From the NCBI GenBank assembly GCA_019914995.1, contig CM034132.1:8178662-8242661 (forward strand): a stretch of 64,000 nt of DNA. The letters are read 5' to 3'. Positions 46,834-59,600 of this stretch are shown here, one piece after another. Source of the stretch: Acanthochlamys bracteata (Eukaryota > Streptophyta > Magnoliopsida > Pandanales > Velloziaceae). A program made the translations under genes and the position numbers. The notes below the pieces were generated by a model. The model worked only from the letters and a program-made list of their open reading frames with translations, made no database searches and was not told where the DNA came from. Position 1 is the first letter of the stretch. The number at the start of each line of letters is the position of its first letter.

Positions 46834-47514
46834 TCTCGGATATATAGTTGATTAAGTACGTTGGATTCTATCAGAGATATATATAAAGACAGCTTTGGAA
46901 ATTAGCACTTTGCCAATAAGATTGGTAAAAACACTAAACAACAGACTACATAATTGTGAACGTTAATTTACACAGTCATTGTTCTTTAGAAGAAAAAACA
47001 AATAAAGACAACTATTGGGAATAGAAGATTATTGGAGGTGAATGTTTGATGATACTGCGAATGAGACTCATTATCGCACAATAGAAAATTCATACATTGA
47101 CTTGGCTGCACTTAGAAAATGCTGGCAATAGAAAATTATTGGAGTTGAAAATGTTGATAGTACTTGTGAATGAGACTGGCTTATCGCACGATTTTGTCAA
47201 CATTCAACTTGAATAATTTTCTGATAACATTCAAATGTTGCGACAACCACTGTCGAAAGGCGTTCGTTTTGACCCGTTGCCCAACGGCGGCGTGACTATC
47301 TTTTTTTTTTTTTTTTTTTTTTTTGTAATCTTCCAAGGACAACTGACTATGTATATTTTGGCTTGTCAAACGTTGAGGTTCACAATTATGTCCGCGTTAT
47401 TAGTAAATTTTTAACTGATGGTATTGACAAAGTGCTTCCAAAGGCTTCTATATAAGACAACAACCGAAAGGGACGTTGCTATGATCCAATCTTAATATAA
47501 TTAACTATCCGAGA
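46834..47514. promoter_or_regulatory. Shared divergent promoter of the terpene synthase pair
   Basis: 681 bp separate the two start codons. On the minus side TTTATATATATC (about 46871-46886) is a TATA box; on the plus side CTATATAAG (about 47446-47455) is. Both leaders end in ATCCGAGAATGGC, showing that the 5' flank was duplicated with the gene. A 63-66 bp block is present twice (47017-47079 and 47124-47189; both contain ATTATTGGAG and end TTATCGCAC). A T-run of about 27 lies near 47297. Confidence 0.7.
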
Positions 47515-48018
47515 ATGGCATCCATGTTAATCTGCTGTGAAGCTTCCTTGGCTGCTACTTCTTACTGCTCTTTGCAAGTTCCGTTACTTTCACAACAAAG
47601 CCCTCTGCTGCCATCGATTTTTCCGTCACAGATGCATTGCAGCAGACGGAAGCTAGTGTTTGGTGCCACATCTTCTTCAACCAACCAAAACCTACCGCTG
47701 GTACTGTGTTTACTTCCAATCTCTCTATACTGTACTCTTCATTACGTCATAATATTTGAAGAGTAATCTTTCCAAACGCTTTCTCTACAAAATTATTATC
47801 CAAGAGGACCTTTTCCGAAAAGCTTTTTTAGAAACCTGAGAAAGAGTGAATTCATTGGGGTTATATAACTTCTTTATTTCAATTAAATTTCTACTGAGTT
47901 GCAAAAACTCTATCGATCGCAGCTTCAACAACAACAGAAACAGGAAGTGGAAGAGGACGTCCTTATCAACAAAATAGCAGAGGAGCTTTATTGCTATGAA
48001 GCTTGCATTGATGAGGGA

Positions 48019-48777
48019 TGTCAGAACGGTGAGAACATAGAGACAGCGGAAGCACTATAAAACTAAGTAATTTGAAAACGAAACAAGATCAATTCTAACA
48101 AAGTAGATAATCAAGAGGTCTACTTAAAACTATTAATCTCAGAATCTACCCAAAAAATAGTCATTAGAATCATAAACAATATCAAGAACATACGAATAAC
48201 AATAATAAATGAAGACAATAATTTTAGTGGTTCAACTTTAAGAGAAAAATCTATGTCCACAAAGAGAAGAGAAAAAAATTTCACTACAAAATTGTGAAGC
48301 TTATAAAAGATTGTAACAAAAGAAGAACATAATTTTGTAAAAGCTCCAAAGAGAAGATAAAGAATTCTCTGAAGAAAGGGAGGTATAAAAATAAGCTCTT
48401 GACAATTAATACATACTTCTTTTAAGAAAAACTCATGCAGAAATAGAATTAGAAAACAGAAAATAAAGAGCTATAATAAAAAATCTGCCACATTTTGCCT
48501 GAGTTCTATAAATGGTCGTGTAGAAGTTGAGAACAGGTCGATAACTGAGGCAGAGGTCAATAACTTTTTTTTTTAAAAAGAGAAGTGATTACAGTGCGAC
48601 CAATACAACCATAAAAGGTCGGAAGATACTGTAGCAGGTTGAAAAATACTATAGTAAGATTTGCCAAAGCCCAACAGAGGTCGTGTAGGATCGACAACAC
48701 TTCTGAGATCGATAATATCTCAACAAAAGACATCAAACTTGATCGTCCAAGGTCGGAATTCAAGGCAAAACATAACA
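48019..48777. repeat. Solo LTR (759 bp) in exon 2 of the terpene synthase pseudogene
   Basis: It begins TGTCAGAACGG and ends AAAACATAACA (TG...CA). The flanks AGGGA (48014-48018) and AAGGA (48778-48782) differ at one base, fitting a 5 bp target duplication inside the sequence that encodes GGEDILFKA. No internal domain remains, as expected after LTR-LTR recombination. The family is not identified. Confidence 0.75.
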
Positions 48778-49399
48778 AAGGAGGTGAAGATATTTTGTTC
48801 AAGGCACTAATGCTAGTTGATATAGTTGAGAGATTAGGGATTCAAAGGCATTTTAAGCTTCCGCTTTGACAAATTCTTCAATGCATCTACATGTAAGTGT
48901 TTGCTTAGTATGCGTCTTTTCTTCAGAATTTGCTTCAGCATAATAATGCCAAACGTAAAAGAGTGATGGAACGTGTACATCAAACAATTAAGAAAATAAT
49001 AGGTAGCTCGAATTGCTTCATTTTATTGCGTTCTTATAAATTTCATAGGCGATGGGACCAGAAGAATGGACTCGACAGTACGGACAACACCATCTTAGCC
49101 TTTCAACTACTTCGATTGCACGGGTATCCTGTATTTGCAAGTATGAACAACCATTAGTTTAACAACGAGGAGCATGTATAGTCATGTACGTTTCCTTTTT
49201 TGTATGACTAAATGATTAGCATATCTTAGGTGTTCTTGAGAACTTAAAAGAGGAAGATGGGAGCTACTCTCTTTCATGATCAACACACTAGAACAGATAT
49301 CAGGGGTAATGAACTTGTTTAGATACTCTCAAATAGGATTTCCAAGTGAATCCAAAATTATGTGACCGTTGAATGAGTTTGCAAGAACCGAACTTATTA

Positions 49400-49808
49400 A
49401 AGTTCAAGATCACTTGAGCCACGAAAGCAGCCTACCACGTAGATGCTGTAAAAAGTGCAGATAAATAAAGCTAAAACAGAAAAGAAAGATAAATTTTCTT
49501 CATGTCTAATGTGTTTGTGGATACCTTATATATATATTGAGTCTTCACCCTACTGGTAAAGTCTCAACCTAACACAATGCTCTAATCTTAAAACTCTTAC
49601 ATAATAAGAAAACATAAATTTGAATTCTAATTGAACCCAAACTCCTAATGATACATATAACTGCAGCTCTCTATTCAGAGCGTCACCCAACTTCATTTGG
49701 AACCAAGCAATCCCCACACCCAACGCACATATTCGGATGCTTCTTCCTCCTACTACTCCTACTGGGTATTATCAGTTGAGTATGTGTTTCTTCTCTTCCT
49801 CCTACTAC
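49400..49808. mobile_element. Unclassified insertion in exon 4 of the terpene synthase pseudogene
   Basis: Homology to exon 4 stops after CGAACTT near 49398 and resumes at about 49809 with CCAAAGGGTATTACATGATG. In between are about 410 bp without counterpart in the intact gene. The right part contains two similar blocks (TTCCTCCTACTACTC at about 49745 and 49797). No clear terminal repeats or target duplication were found; the type is unknown. Confidence 0.6.
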
Positions 49809-49859
49809 TCCAAAGGGTATTACATGATGGGGACGCAAACTTCTTGCAATTAAAGAACC

Positions 49860-51446
49860 TGAAATGAATTGAGAAAAAGCAAAAATGATAAAATTGATGA
49901 TAATAATTGATAATTGTTTTACATTCAATAACTACATATATATAGTTAACCATAAAACTCTAACTAACAAATATAATCAATGTAGGATTAAGATAATACT
50001 AAATGGGACAAAATAAGATGAATTTATATATAAGTCTACATAATCTAACACACCCTCTCAAACTTATGGAGGATCAACCAACATGAGTTTGACCAGTAAT
50101 ATCTGAAATCTCGGTCTAGGGTGCACCGCCTTTGTAAAAAATCTCCTAGTTGATCAGTACAACCCAAATATAACGAGTGTAATTATCAATAAAATTACAT
50201 AATAGAGAAAGTCAGTCATAGATTAGATAGGTACAGTGCCTCAAATGTCAGAATGAATTAACTCAAAAAGATATTTGGTTTTAAATGAACTTTTAGTGAA
50301 ATGAAGAGCTAAATATTTTGTCAATTTACAATCTATATATGCAGATAATGATAAAAAAGATCCTTATCCGAGAGCTCCACCTTGGAATAAATTTGTAAGT
50401 CGAATTTTAGAAATATGACCTCAACGTCTATACCACAAATCAGCAGTAGATGGAACAACAACAGCACAACTAATAGTGAAAGAATTAAATAAAGAAATAT
50501 GAATATTCTAAGTAATAGAGTCGTCCCTTTTAACAAACACAACCAATCGTTTGGCCAGTATGAGGATCTTTTATATTATAGATAAGAGAATCAAAAGTAA
50601 CAATAAATTCACTCTCGCAAAGGCTATTGATAGATATAAGATTAAAAGTAATGCTTGTAACATATATGACAAAGGATAAAGTTAGAGTATCTAAAATAAG
50701 ACATACAGATTTGGTAATGAGTAACTGAGAAATATCGGCTATGTGTATGGATAGAAAATGAGATAGAAAAGATGTAATTTTGGATAATAAAAACTCATTC
50801 GAAGTAATGTGATGAGAAGCACCAGAATCTAATATAAAAAAAAAGACATCTAGAGAGATAGAAAAGACAGATATAGAAGAGTCAACAAATAAATACTGTT
50901 GTTGAATCTGGAGCTCTAACTGGGTAAGATAATACTTAATATCTAAAATGTTAAGAAAGATTTGGCGAGCTGCCGGTGCACTATCAGTGATATATGCTTG
51001 AGGATCTTGAGAGAAAATTGAAGAAAAAAAATTTTCGCCTTCATTTGCTTCTGGTATTATAAAAATAAATATGGATAAAGTTAAAAATAACGATTCACAA
51101 GATGACCAGACTTGTGATAATGTGAACAAGAAATGGTCATGCTGATTACAGAGTAAATCAAAAAAAATTTAAATTTGATAAAAAGAAAAGATAAATAAAA
51201 TTTAATTAAATTGAAATTTAAAAAAATTCTCAAGATCGAATGGCTCTGATATTATGAAACGAATTTAGAAAAAAAAATGATAAAATTGATTATAATAGTT
51301 GATGATCGTTTTACATTCAATAGCTACATATATACATATAGCTAATTATAACAGTGTAAATAACAAATATAATTAATGTAGGACTAAAGTAATACTAAAT
51401 AGGTCAAGATAAGATGCGCCTATATATAAGTCAACATAATCTAACA
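49860..51446 (-). mobile_element. Internally deleted Copia element in exon 4 of the terpene synthase pseudogene
   Basis: LTRs of 191 and 192 bp (49860-50050, 51255-51446) and a perfect 5 bp target duplication GAACC (49855-49859, 51447-51451). A degraded primer-binding site (minus TAATATCAGAGCC) adjoins the right LTR. The only coding part, minus strand 51129-50530, is a Copia protease/pre-integrase frame with ILDSGASHHITSNEF and FNLISINSLCESEFIVTF. Reverse transcriptase and RNase H are absent, so the copy was non-autonomous or deleted later. Confidence 0.9.
50530..51129 (-). pseudogene. Protease/pre-integrase ORF of the deleted Copia element
   Basis: A 199-codon open frame: a short gag-like start, the DSGASHH protease motif and the pre-integrase pattern ending DPHTGQTIGCVC. 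It is a fragment of a polyprotein, not a complete gene. Confidence 0.7.
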
Positions 51447-52082
51447 GAACCAAAACATTGAGGTGATTTTTCTGAAGATGTATCTTTAAGCAACTTATAG
51501 ATTGATATAGAGAGGATAAAACTAACTATACTGATGAGTATGATTAAACATATTGTAGTATTTTATGTTTAGATCAAGTTCACTTTGGAAAATACTTGTT
51601 ATAGCTTTATGCCAAGGCTAGAGTCAAGCAGTATAGTATTATAATTATGGCTTGGAGAGTTGAGTCTTAAGAAATACTGCTTGCAGAGTTGGACATTGAC
51701 ATGCTGCAAAAGTTGTACCAAAAGGAAATGGACGAGTTGGAAAGGTTAATTATGTTGCTTTCCGATATGATTCTACTTATCAGGGTCAATAACAATTTGA
51801 TAGGTTTTAGTTAGTGTTGATTGAGTGTAAAAAATCTTGTATCCTAAACATATATTGACACTTAGCCAACTATCCTAAATTTGTACGCACTTGGTGGGCG
51901 GAACATAACTTTTCAAGAGCAGCGAGTGTTCGCAAAGAAATTCAGAAATGTTATTTTTCAGTAGTTGTCCTATTTGATGAACCTAAGTATTCTACATTTC
52001 ATGTGGCATTTGCTAAGGATACTCTTGTTGTTGTCCTACTTGATAATATTTTTGATAACTTAGAACAATCTAGAGTAGGTTA

Positions 52083-52342
52083 GGGGCCGTTTGGGAGAGC
52101 TTATAAAATAAATTTTTTAAAAATAGAGAATATTTTTGTCATATTTCGATAAACGAGTTTTATTATTTTGACCTCAAAAAAATAATAAAAATAAATAATA
52201 AAAAAATCTTACTATATAAATTTTTTTTATACTTTTTAAATATTTTAATAAATTCTTTAAATATTTATAAAAAATATATTAAAAAATGTGAAATAAAAAA
52301 AGTAAAAAGTTGCTTTTGAGAAGGTGTCTCCCAAATAGCCCC
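52083..52342. mobile_element. MITE (260 bp) in exon 6 of the terpene synthase pseudogene
   Basis: The terminal inverted repeats are GGGGCCGTTTGGGAGA and, reversed, GGGGCTATTTGGGAGA. The 3 bp direct repeat TTA (52080-52082, 52343-52345) points to a Tourist-like MITE of the PIF/Harbinger group. The interior is AT-rich and non-coding. Comparison with exon 6 of the intact copy shows a clean insertion. Confidence 0.85.
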
Positions 52343-53548
52343 TTATGCTATTCACCGAGTCTATGAAAAGATAGGAACAATTTAAAACTTTCTGTTAGCA
52401 AACTGTTACACCTGTCACTTAAATTTATGCAATTAATTAAATAGGATGACACTCTCATTGATGATCTACCCCACCTCAAGATAGTCTTCTCTGGTATACC
52501 TAACACCATTACAAACATGGCCTAGGAAGCAAGCAGACTTCAAGACTATGATATGTTTCCTTTCTTTATAGATATGGTAAGCAAAGAAATTCATCCCCAT
52601 TTGTGAATAAATTTTGTAGGCAATTATGGCGTCCTAAGGAAATGTTAGCATATGAAATCATGCTTCAGAATTTTAGTTAATATTTTCCTTCTTGTGTTTG
52701 TCAGTGGACAAATTTTCTGGATTTATTCTTAAGGGAAGCTGAGTGGATTCAGAACCAAAATGTACCAATATTTATTGAATATATTAAACTCGCTGGCGCA
52801 TCTATCGGGCAGAACGAAGTGGTTCTGCCAGCAACTTTCTTCATTCGGGAACAAATCATGAGAGAGATATTGGAGTTCATCGGTCCTGATTCAATGTTCA
52901 TGTATTTAGTGGGGTTTGTGTGTAGGCAAGTCATTGATTTGGTTGGTTTCGTGAAAGAATCAAAAGAAGGAAAAAATTGCTACAGCGGTAGGATGTTACA
53001 TGAGACAATCCGGGATGCAGCAGAGAGGAAGCAGTGATGTCGATCACAGGAATGATAGAATCAGCATTGCAAGAGTTAGAATGGTAGATGTATCGAATTT
53101 CAACAGTTGTGCCACGATGATGTAGCCTTGCAGCTCTCACCAAAACACGGGCCCATTCTCTTTATTTACAAGCGGATGGATGGATTTTCGGGCAAAGATA
53201 ACGAGTATCTTTGCTACTGAAGTATTGCTTCATGACTATTAGATTGGTAACCTACTTTCACCTTTTTCTGATGACAAAAAAAGGGAGGGATAGAAGATTT
53301 ATTGTGTGGAGGAGAGGAGATTTAGCATGTTTACATAAAATGTAAGAGTATTATTACTTGAAAGATTATTACAAAGATATGCACTTCAATAGAAACAATG
53401 AAATTTCTATTGCCTCTTAAAATGGTAACAAATTTTCTTCCTTATTTATAATGAGTATTTCATTGAGCCGGAGATATTACTTTGTGCTTAATTAGAAAGT
53501 ATAATTTAATAATTTTTAATTATTTTGTCATCATAAAAAATGGAGAGA

Positions 53549-55749
53549 TATTGGAATTCTAAGATTGATTTTGATGAAAACAATAATTAAAATTATACTT
53601 TATAAATCAAGGTGAACTAATTGGTTTGAATGAAGTTATGTATATCATCACAAAGGGAAGTTTCATCTATAGATAGCCGCATCATAACCATTTATATGTA
53701 GGATAATTCTTCATCAAGCGCGAACACTACAAAATTGACTAAGTATGAAAACAGAGCGAGTAAACAAAGTCAAGTGTAGAAACAAAGAAAAATAGAGGAC
53801 TTGATATCCGGCTACTTTGCTACTATTCACTGAATAGAGAACAATCCGAAAGATTGTGATAATCTTTCATTCTTCGGAAGCAATTTCAAGCATAACGCCA
53901 ATTTTATTTAAACTCTAACTTTTCATAGAGTTAGAGTAACACGCACACTACAAGATTGATCTAATATCTCATCGAATCACGATCAACACAAGTTTAGAAA
54001 AATTGTAGAATGATGGAAGAAAATTCAAAAAATAGCGAGATGTAGAACTCAAACATTGATGGAATCATTTTTCAAATGCAGTTTGATAGATATTTTCTTA
54101 TTTTTTAAAGCCAAATTTTAAAAATTCAGTGAGGAAACATACTAGCGACAAATTCACAATAAGAACCATGAAAAATCACAAGAAGAAGTCAAGAAAAATA
54201 TCCAAAAGTGCTACCATAACGATATTGCTGACAATTCTAGCTTGGAACTTAAAAATTAAATCCCAATTTTCGTTCAAGAAAAATTCACTGATCAAGCTAT
54301 AAGGAGTTTTTATTCACATATTATCCACCATCATGCTGCAATTATACATTACACGACACTGAGCTACAAGGTGAAACTATCTACTACAACTATACATCAT
54401 TTTCAGCTGACAGAAAAGATATTCAGAGATATTGAACATCTGCAAAAAGAGATTCAAGTTTCAAATCATCATAGATCACAACAACACATGCAGAAGCAAC
54501 TCTTGATTTAATTCGCAAGCATGTTGTATTTAAAAACCAGCTCAAATGTAGAAGATGAGAGCAAGACTTAGAACAACCGAAACTATGCACTAGCGCCACA
54601 TGCCAGTGGAGAGAATATCAAGTGAATTAACAGTTATAGAGGGGAAAACTCAAGTCCGATCTAATCTCTCACCAACCATCTAGTCTGAATCAGTGGAGGC
54701 TACATTAAGAAAGAAATTTTACAAATATGGCAAGAGAATGCACGAACCAACTAGAAATTCAAATTCACCAAAATCCTACATTCAATGCTGCCCAAAAATA
54801 AAATCATAGTACAATTAAGAAAAATTAAATGTAAGGAGATGGCCTACCTAAAGACATACTGAGTATTTCACTAGAAAAGCCATCACTTCAGTGAAGAGAC
54901 TGAAGATAAAACGCCAAACAGAATGGAAAGAAGACACAACACTGTAGCAAGCAAATAAGCACAAGCGGGAAGAATTCAAACAGTTGTGATCCCAAGTTGA
55001 ACAGCTGCAAGAAGAAAACATATAAGAAGAAGAACTAAACAAGAAAAACAAACAAGATAGCAAAGAAATAGAGAGAAAAAGAAATAGAAAACACATTGAG
55101 AAAACATATTAGAAAGAAAAGCTTCACTGAGCCAACACTTTACTACTCTCAACCTGAGCATATTAAGAGAATATCTTTAGGAATTGCATTGATCTTCTCC
55201 CGTACTTACATTGAGTTTATTTTGTAGTGAGATTGATCACGTGCTTAACCAGTAATTATAACTTTCACAGCAAAAGAGACTAAGGCTTGGAGCACTTGTA
55301 TAGTGGGTTTAGTAGAAGCCCGGAGAATATTCACTACTCTTAAGCTATAGTTGTGCAGACATAGGGACGAGTTTTCAGTAGGCTGTAAAGGTTTGACTTG
55401 TATAAGAAAATATATAAGGCAAGTGTGCTTTGTGAATCGCTTTGTCTTAGTAAGTATAGTTTTCTAAAGATTAATGAATTTATAGCTCTTGTTAAAGAGC
55501 GGTTATGGACCTAGGCAAAAAAGTCTACTGAACCATGTTAACTCTTATGTTGCCGCTACTTGCTATTGATGCAATACTGTATGATCTAGAACTCGAAGTT
55601 ACTAACATTGATTTCTACGGAAACTATCCCAAACATAGCCAGTTATCTAGCTAATGATATCTGTAGAAATTTCTATTAATTGAAAGTTTTTAGATATCAC
55701 TTCCATTCACCTCACACCTTTTGAGTTGATCTTGCAGGTTACTCTAACA
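53549..55749 (+). repeat. SIRE-type LTR, diverged (about 2.2 kb)
   Basis: It starts (TA)TTGGAATTCTAAGATTGATT and ends GATCTTGCAGG...CTAACA, both matching the ends of SIRE LTRs elsewhere in the window (compare the end of the LTR at 4709). The bases after it, AATACTAAGC, look like a degraded primer-binding site, so this may be a 5' LTR whose internal region has been lost. Short ORFs inside are not genes. The left end has TA for the expected TG. Confidence 0.65.
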
Positions 55750-56646
55750 AATACTAAGCTACTCGCATGCTATTCAATAGGGAGAGAGGGCGAGAAAGGG
55801 AGAGTATTGTGTCGTCAGAAATAGATTCACCGTTAGGATCAGGAGCATTAGATTCATTCAGGAGAAACAACAGTGATTGGCGCATTCGGAGCAACTACAG
55901 ATGGTCCCTTTTTCTTCCCATTACTAAGAGCAGGTGCCGGAGGGACAGCTAGTTACATTTGCGTAGCAGTGATTGGCGACACAAAGATAGCACCTGGTGT
56001 CAAAGGAGACGATGTAGGTGGGGTCGACGCTGATGGGGTACTGATTTGAAGAGGCGACAGAGTCGGTGGTGGCGTAGCTAGAGTTCGCAGCGAAGAAAGA
56101 GCAGGAGATTCGCTGAAGGAGGAGATATTATTGGTGGAACTAATGTAGAAGATGGAGTGATTTGCTTAATTAACCAGAGGAGTATGATGGCAAAGGGAGA
56201 GATTTAGATAATGATAGGAGCTCAGGTAGGTGAGCAGAGGGGGGTTAAAAAGTGAACGATCAATGCCCGTTGGAAAACTCCCTACAATCACATGCTTGAG
56301 CCTAAAATCATTGAAATTGAATGAGCGAAAAGCTTTAACAAGACAAATAAATGGGTTTCCGCAGTTCCGCGCAGTTAAATCGCGGGGAAAGGGTTCTAGT
56401 GAATAGAGTTTTTGCCAGTCAGTGATTAAACTAAATTCGGTTAAATTAAATTAAGAAAGAGTAAGAGGAAGGTGAGGAGCTGAACGCGTAGAGAAAAGTA
56501 AAAAAGATAAGCATCGGAAGAAACAATGGTTGGCCGATGAAGCATAACGAGTAGGTGGCTGTCAGGTAGAAGAAAAATGAAAAGAAGAGAGGCAGAAAAA
56601 TAACGGAAAATAAAAGAGAAAAAGCAAAAAAAATTTTAAGACTTTT
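55750..56646 (-). other. Unresolved segment, Pro/Ser-coding on the minus strand
   Basis: Read on the minus strand, a stretch near 56110-55960 codes for ATPPPTLSPLQISTPSASTP, low-complexity sequence like the tail or leader of the accessory ORF of SIRE-type elements, preceded by a leader with GCGCGGAACTGCGG. Its orientation is opposite to the LTR at 53549, so the two are not parts of one simple element. The identification is tentative; the 61-codon plus ORF at 55767-55952 is probably chance. Confidence 0.35.
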
Positions 56647-59600
56647 TGTTAGAATTCTAATGTTGATTTTGATGATAACAAATATTAAGAATTATAATTT
56701 ATTAGTTAGATGGACTAATGGTTTAAATAAGTTATGCATAATTGAAAGTATAAGTTCTTCATACTAAATACTCATACTCCAGCCAGCTGCTTTATATGAA
56801 TTCTATATCGAGCGCAAGACGAAAATCGACTAAGTGTTGGACAGTAGGACAGAGAGCAGAACAGAGTAGTCTTACAAGAACAACCGAGTAGATTGCTGCT
56901 GATCTTGATCCGAGTGAAAATGATCAAGTTATAAATTTCAGAGGCAGATTCGATCATGATGCAAATTCAGCTCGAGCAAGATATTTTTACCAGAGCTAGA
57001 ATAACATGTACACAACAATCTTAGCTAAAAACTTCATCAAATTATGATCAACACAACTTTGTGTTGGTTAAACGTGCACAACCAACTCAAGAGGGGAAGG
57101 CTGAATTAAGTTGGTAGCTAAAAAATTTAATCAAATATTCGTATATAAACAGAACTGATTTCCTATAAAATAGCGGCACTATAGTCGATTAGACGTAAAC
57201 AGATTCTATCTGTTTAACGTTCTCTGTTTAGTTCAAGTGCAAGCAATATAAAAAAAATTATTCAAAACACAAACACACAGAATTTACGTGGTTCGATAAA
57301 TGAATTTGCCTACGTCCACCGCCACTCTTTGTCAAGAGTGAATTCTACTAATTCTTATTAAGTTGCTACAATACTAAGTAATGTGTTTAGCCAAACAACA
57401 TTATTTTAACCGGTTCTCTCCTCAAGATAAACCACCAATAGTCTACTAGACTCACAAGTCTCTCCGGCTGCTAAGACACAAGCCTTATCTAAGGCCTTGT
57501 GCAAAATACGTAGCTTCTTACAAGATTAGCACAACCGAGAAGGCTTAACTAAGCTCTTTTCAACGAATATATTTGTTACAAACAATTTTCAAGCACATGA
57601 TCTCTCTCACTGGATTGAATTTAAGCTTAGTGAAATAAAGAGAAGATCAAAGGAATGCCAAAGATGTATCTAAGTAAAGCTCATGCAGTGAGGTTGAGTG
57701 AGAGATGTTTCTACTTTATTTAAGCTTTTTCTTGTATATGTGGCTCTGTTTTTCTTTTGCTCTATGGTGTCTCTCACTTCGTTTATTTTTCTCTTCTTCT
57801 TCCTCTTATATTTTCTGTTCTCTGGCTGTTGAAATTTCTAATCTTCTAACGGTAGAAAATTTTCCCGTTGTCTCTCTTGTGCGCCTGCTACAGTGTTATC
57901 ACTTTGCTCTTCTACGCCGCCGCCAATCGGGTTCCATTAAATAGGTCCTCAACGGTTGGATCTTGATGGAGGTAAATAATATATTAGCTAGATCTTCTAG
58001 CTAGCATTTAAATCTCAATTATTCTGCTGTTATCGCTTGATTTGATCTTTTTTTTATAGCAATCAATAAGCTTGTCGGCAATACAATTTTCCCGCTTGCT
58101 TCTCCCTTTTCTTTTGTAATGTATTTTTCTTCATTTCATTGGCACCTAATATGAAAATGATGATCTCATCAAGTAATTGGAATGGCTTAAGTTCAACATC
58201 AAATTTTTGTTGTTAATTCATCGATCAGTGAGGTGATGTTTCATAAAGTATTCATTGGCTCTAATATGGTTTTAGTTTAACTTGCTTACTGTGAGCTGCA
58301 AATCAATGACCTGATTTTTAGTGAAGAATGTTAATAATTTGAAGTCTATTATCATCTGAGTGTTCTAGTAAAATCAACTCTGATATGTAATGGATTCCAT
58401 CTTGTTGAATACTGTATGACAGCACTTTCTAAAGTTTTCTTCTGTCAGCTTCATTTGTTTAGATCATTTTGTATAGTTGCTCTATATAGTAGATTATTGT
58501 GATGTATCGTCAGTACTATAGTAGATCAAGTGTATGTATACTCCTTGTAACTGAATTCTTAGCTTTTCTTTTAATGAAAATCGAAATTCAATTTTCGAAT
58601 TCAAATTTGGTATGGTGACAGACTGGTTCTGATGGCCCTTTAGCATTGGCTTGACTATGCTCAAAAATTGTCTTCAAATGAATGAGAAAATCTTGATCAA
58701 ACATTATCTGAAAGTTGATTTAAGTGTTGTCTGATTTTCTGCATTGCATATTTTCTGAATTTGTTCCAATCTTCCACGAATTTTCTAAAATTGTGTTGAT
58801 CATAATTTGATGAACTCTTTAGCCAAGATTGTTGTATCCATGTGGTTCTAGCTCTGGTAAAAATATCTTGCTCAAGTTGAATTTGCATCACGATCGAATC
58901 TGCCTCTGAAATCTATAACTTGATCATTTTCACTTGGTTCATGATCAGCAATAATCTAGTCGGCTCTTCTTCTGAGACTCCTCTGTTATGCTCTGTACTG
59001 CTCTCTGTCTTGCTGTCTCAACACTTAGTTTTCGTTTGCGCCCGAAGTAGAGTTTCCTATAAAGCAGCTGACTAGACTATAATTATTTATTTGGAAGAAT
59101 TTATACTTTCAATTCTGCTTATCTTAGTTTAAATCATTAGTCCACCTAACTAATAAAGTATAATTTTTAATATATGTTATCATCAAAATCAGTCTTGATA
59201 TTCCAACACTTTGAAAAATTCGTGAAAGATTGAAAAAAATTCAGAAAAAATACATTGCAGAAAATCAGACAACACTTAAGTCAACTTTCACATTCATTTG
59301 AAGCCAATTTTTTAGTACATATAGAACATCATATCCATTATCATTCCATATCAAGTAAAGCAACAAATTACAATAAATGAATGTCAAGAACACAATGCAA
59401 AGTGCCATCAGAACTAGTCTATCAGCATAGCAAATTTGAATTCAAAAATTGAATTTCAATTTTCATTGAAATAAAAACTAAAGATCCAGTTACAAGGAAT
59501 ATACATACACTTGATCCACTATAGTGCTTCAACGATACATACACAAAATGATCTGAACAAAGATGATAGAAGAAAACTTTACAAAGTGCTGTCATACAAG

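Larger units (their letters stand above)
47515..53240 (+). pseudogene. Terpene synthase pseudogene, divergent copy broken by four insertions
   Basis: All eight exons of the 44170-46833 gene have counterparts on the plus strand. Exon 1 (47515-47698) reads MASMLICCEASLAATSYCSL. Exon 2 starts at 47933, is split at 48018/48778 and has CGA changed to TGA. Exon 3 is near 49046-49140 (RWDQKNGLDS). Exon 4 (from about 49229) is broken twice. Exon 5 (about 51572-51744) has several stops. Exon 6 (51893-52371) is split by a MITE and its metal motif reads DNIFD instead of DDIFD. Exon 7 is near 52444-52573. Exon 8 (52706 to about 53230) starts WTNFLDLFL and has stops near 53035. Insertions are listed separately. 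No active enzyme is possible. Confidence 0.9.

Noticed and set aside
54848..55161. Overlapping minus ORFs rich in Phe, Leu and Ser that look like membrane protein
   Set aside because: They are the antisense of A/G-rich sequence inside a SIRE-type LTR; similar ORFs occur in the other LTR copies.
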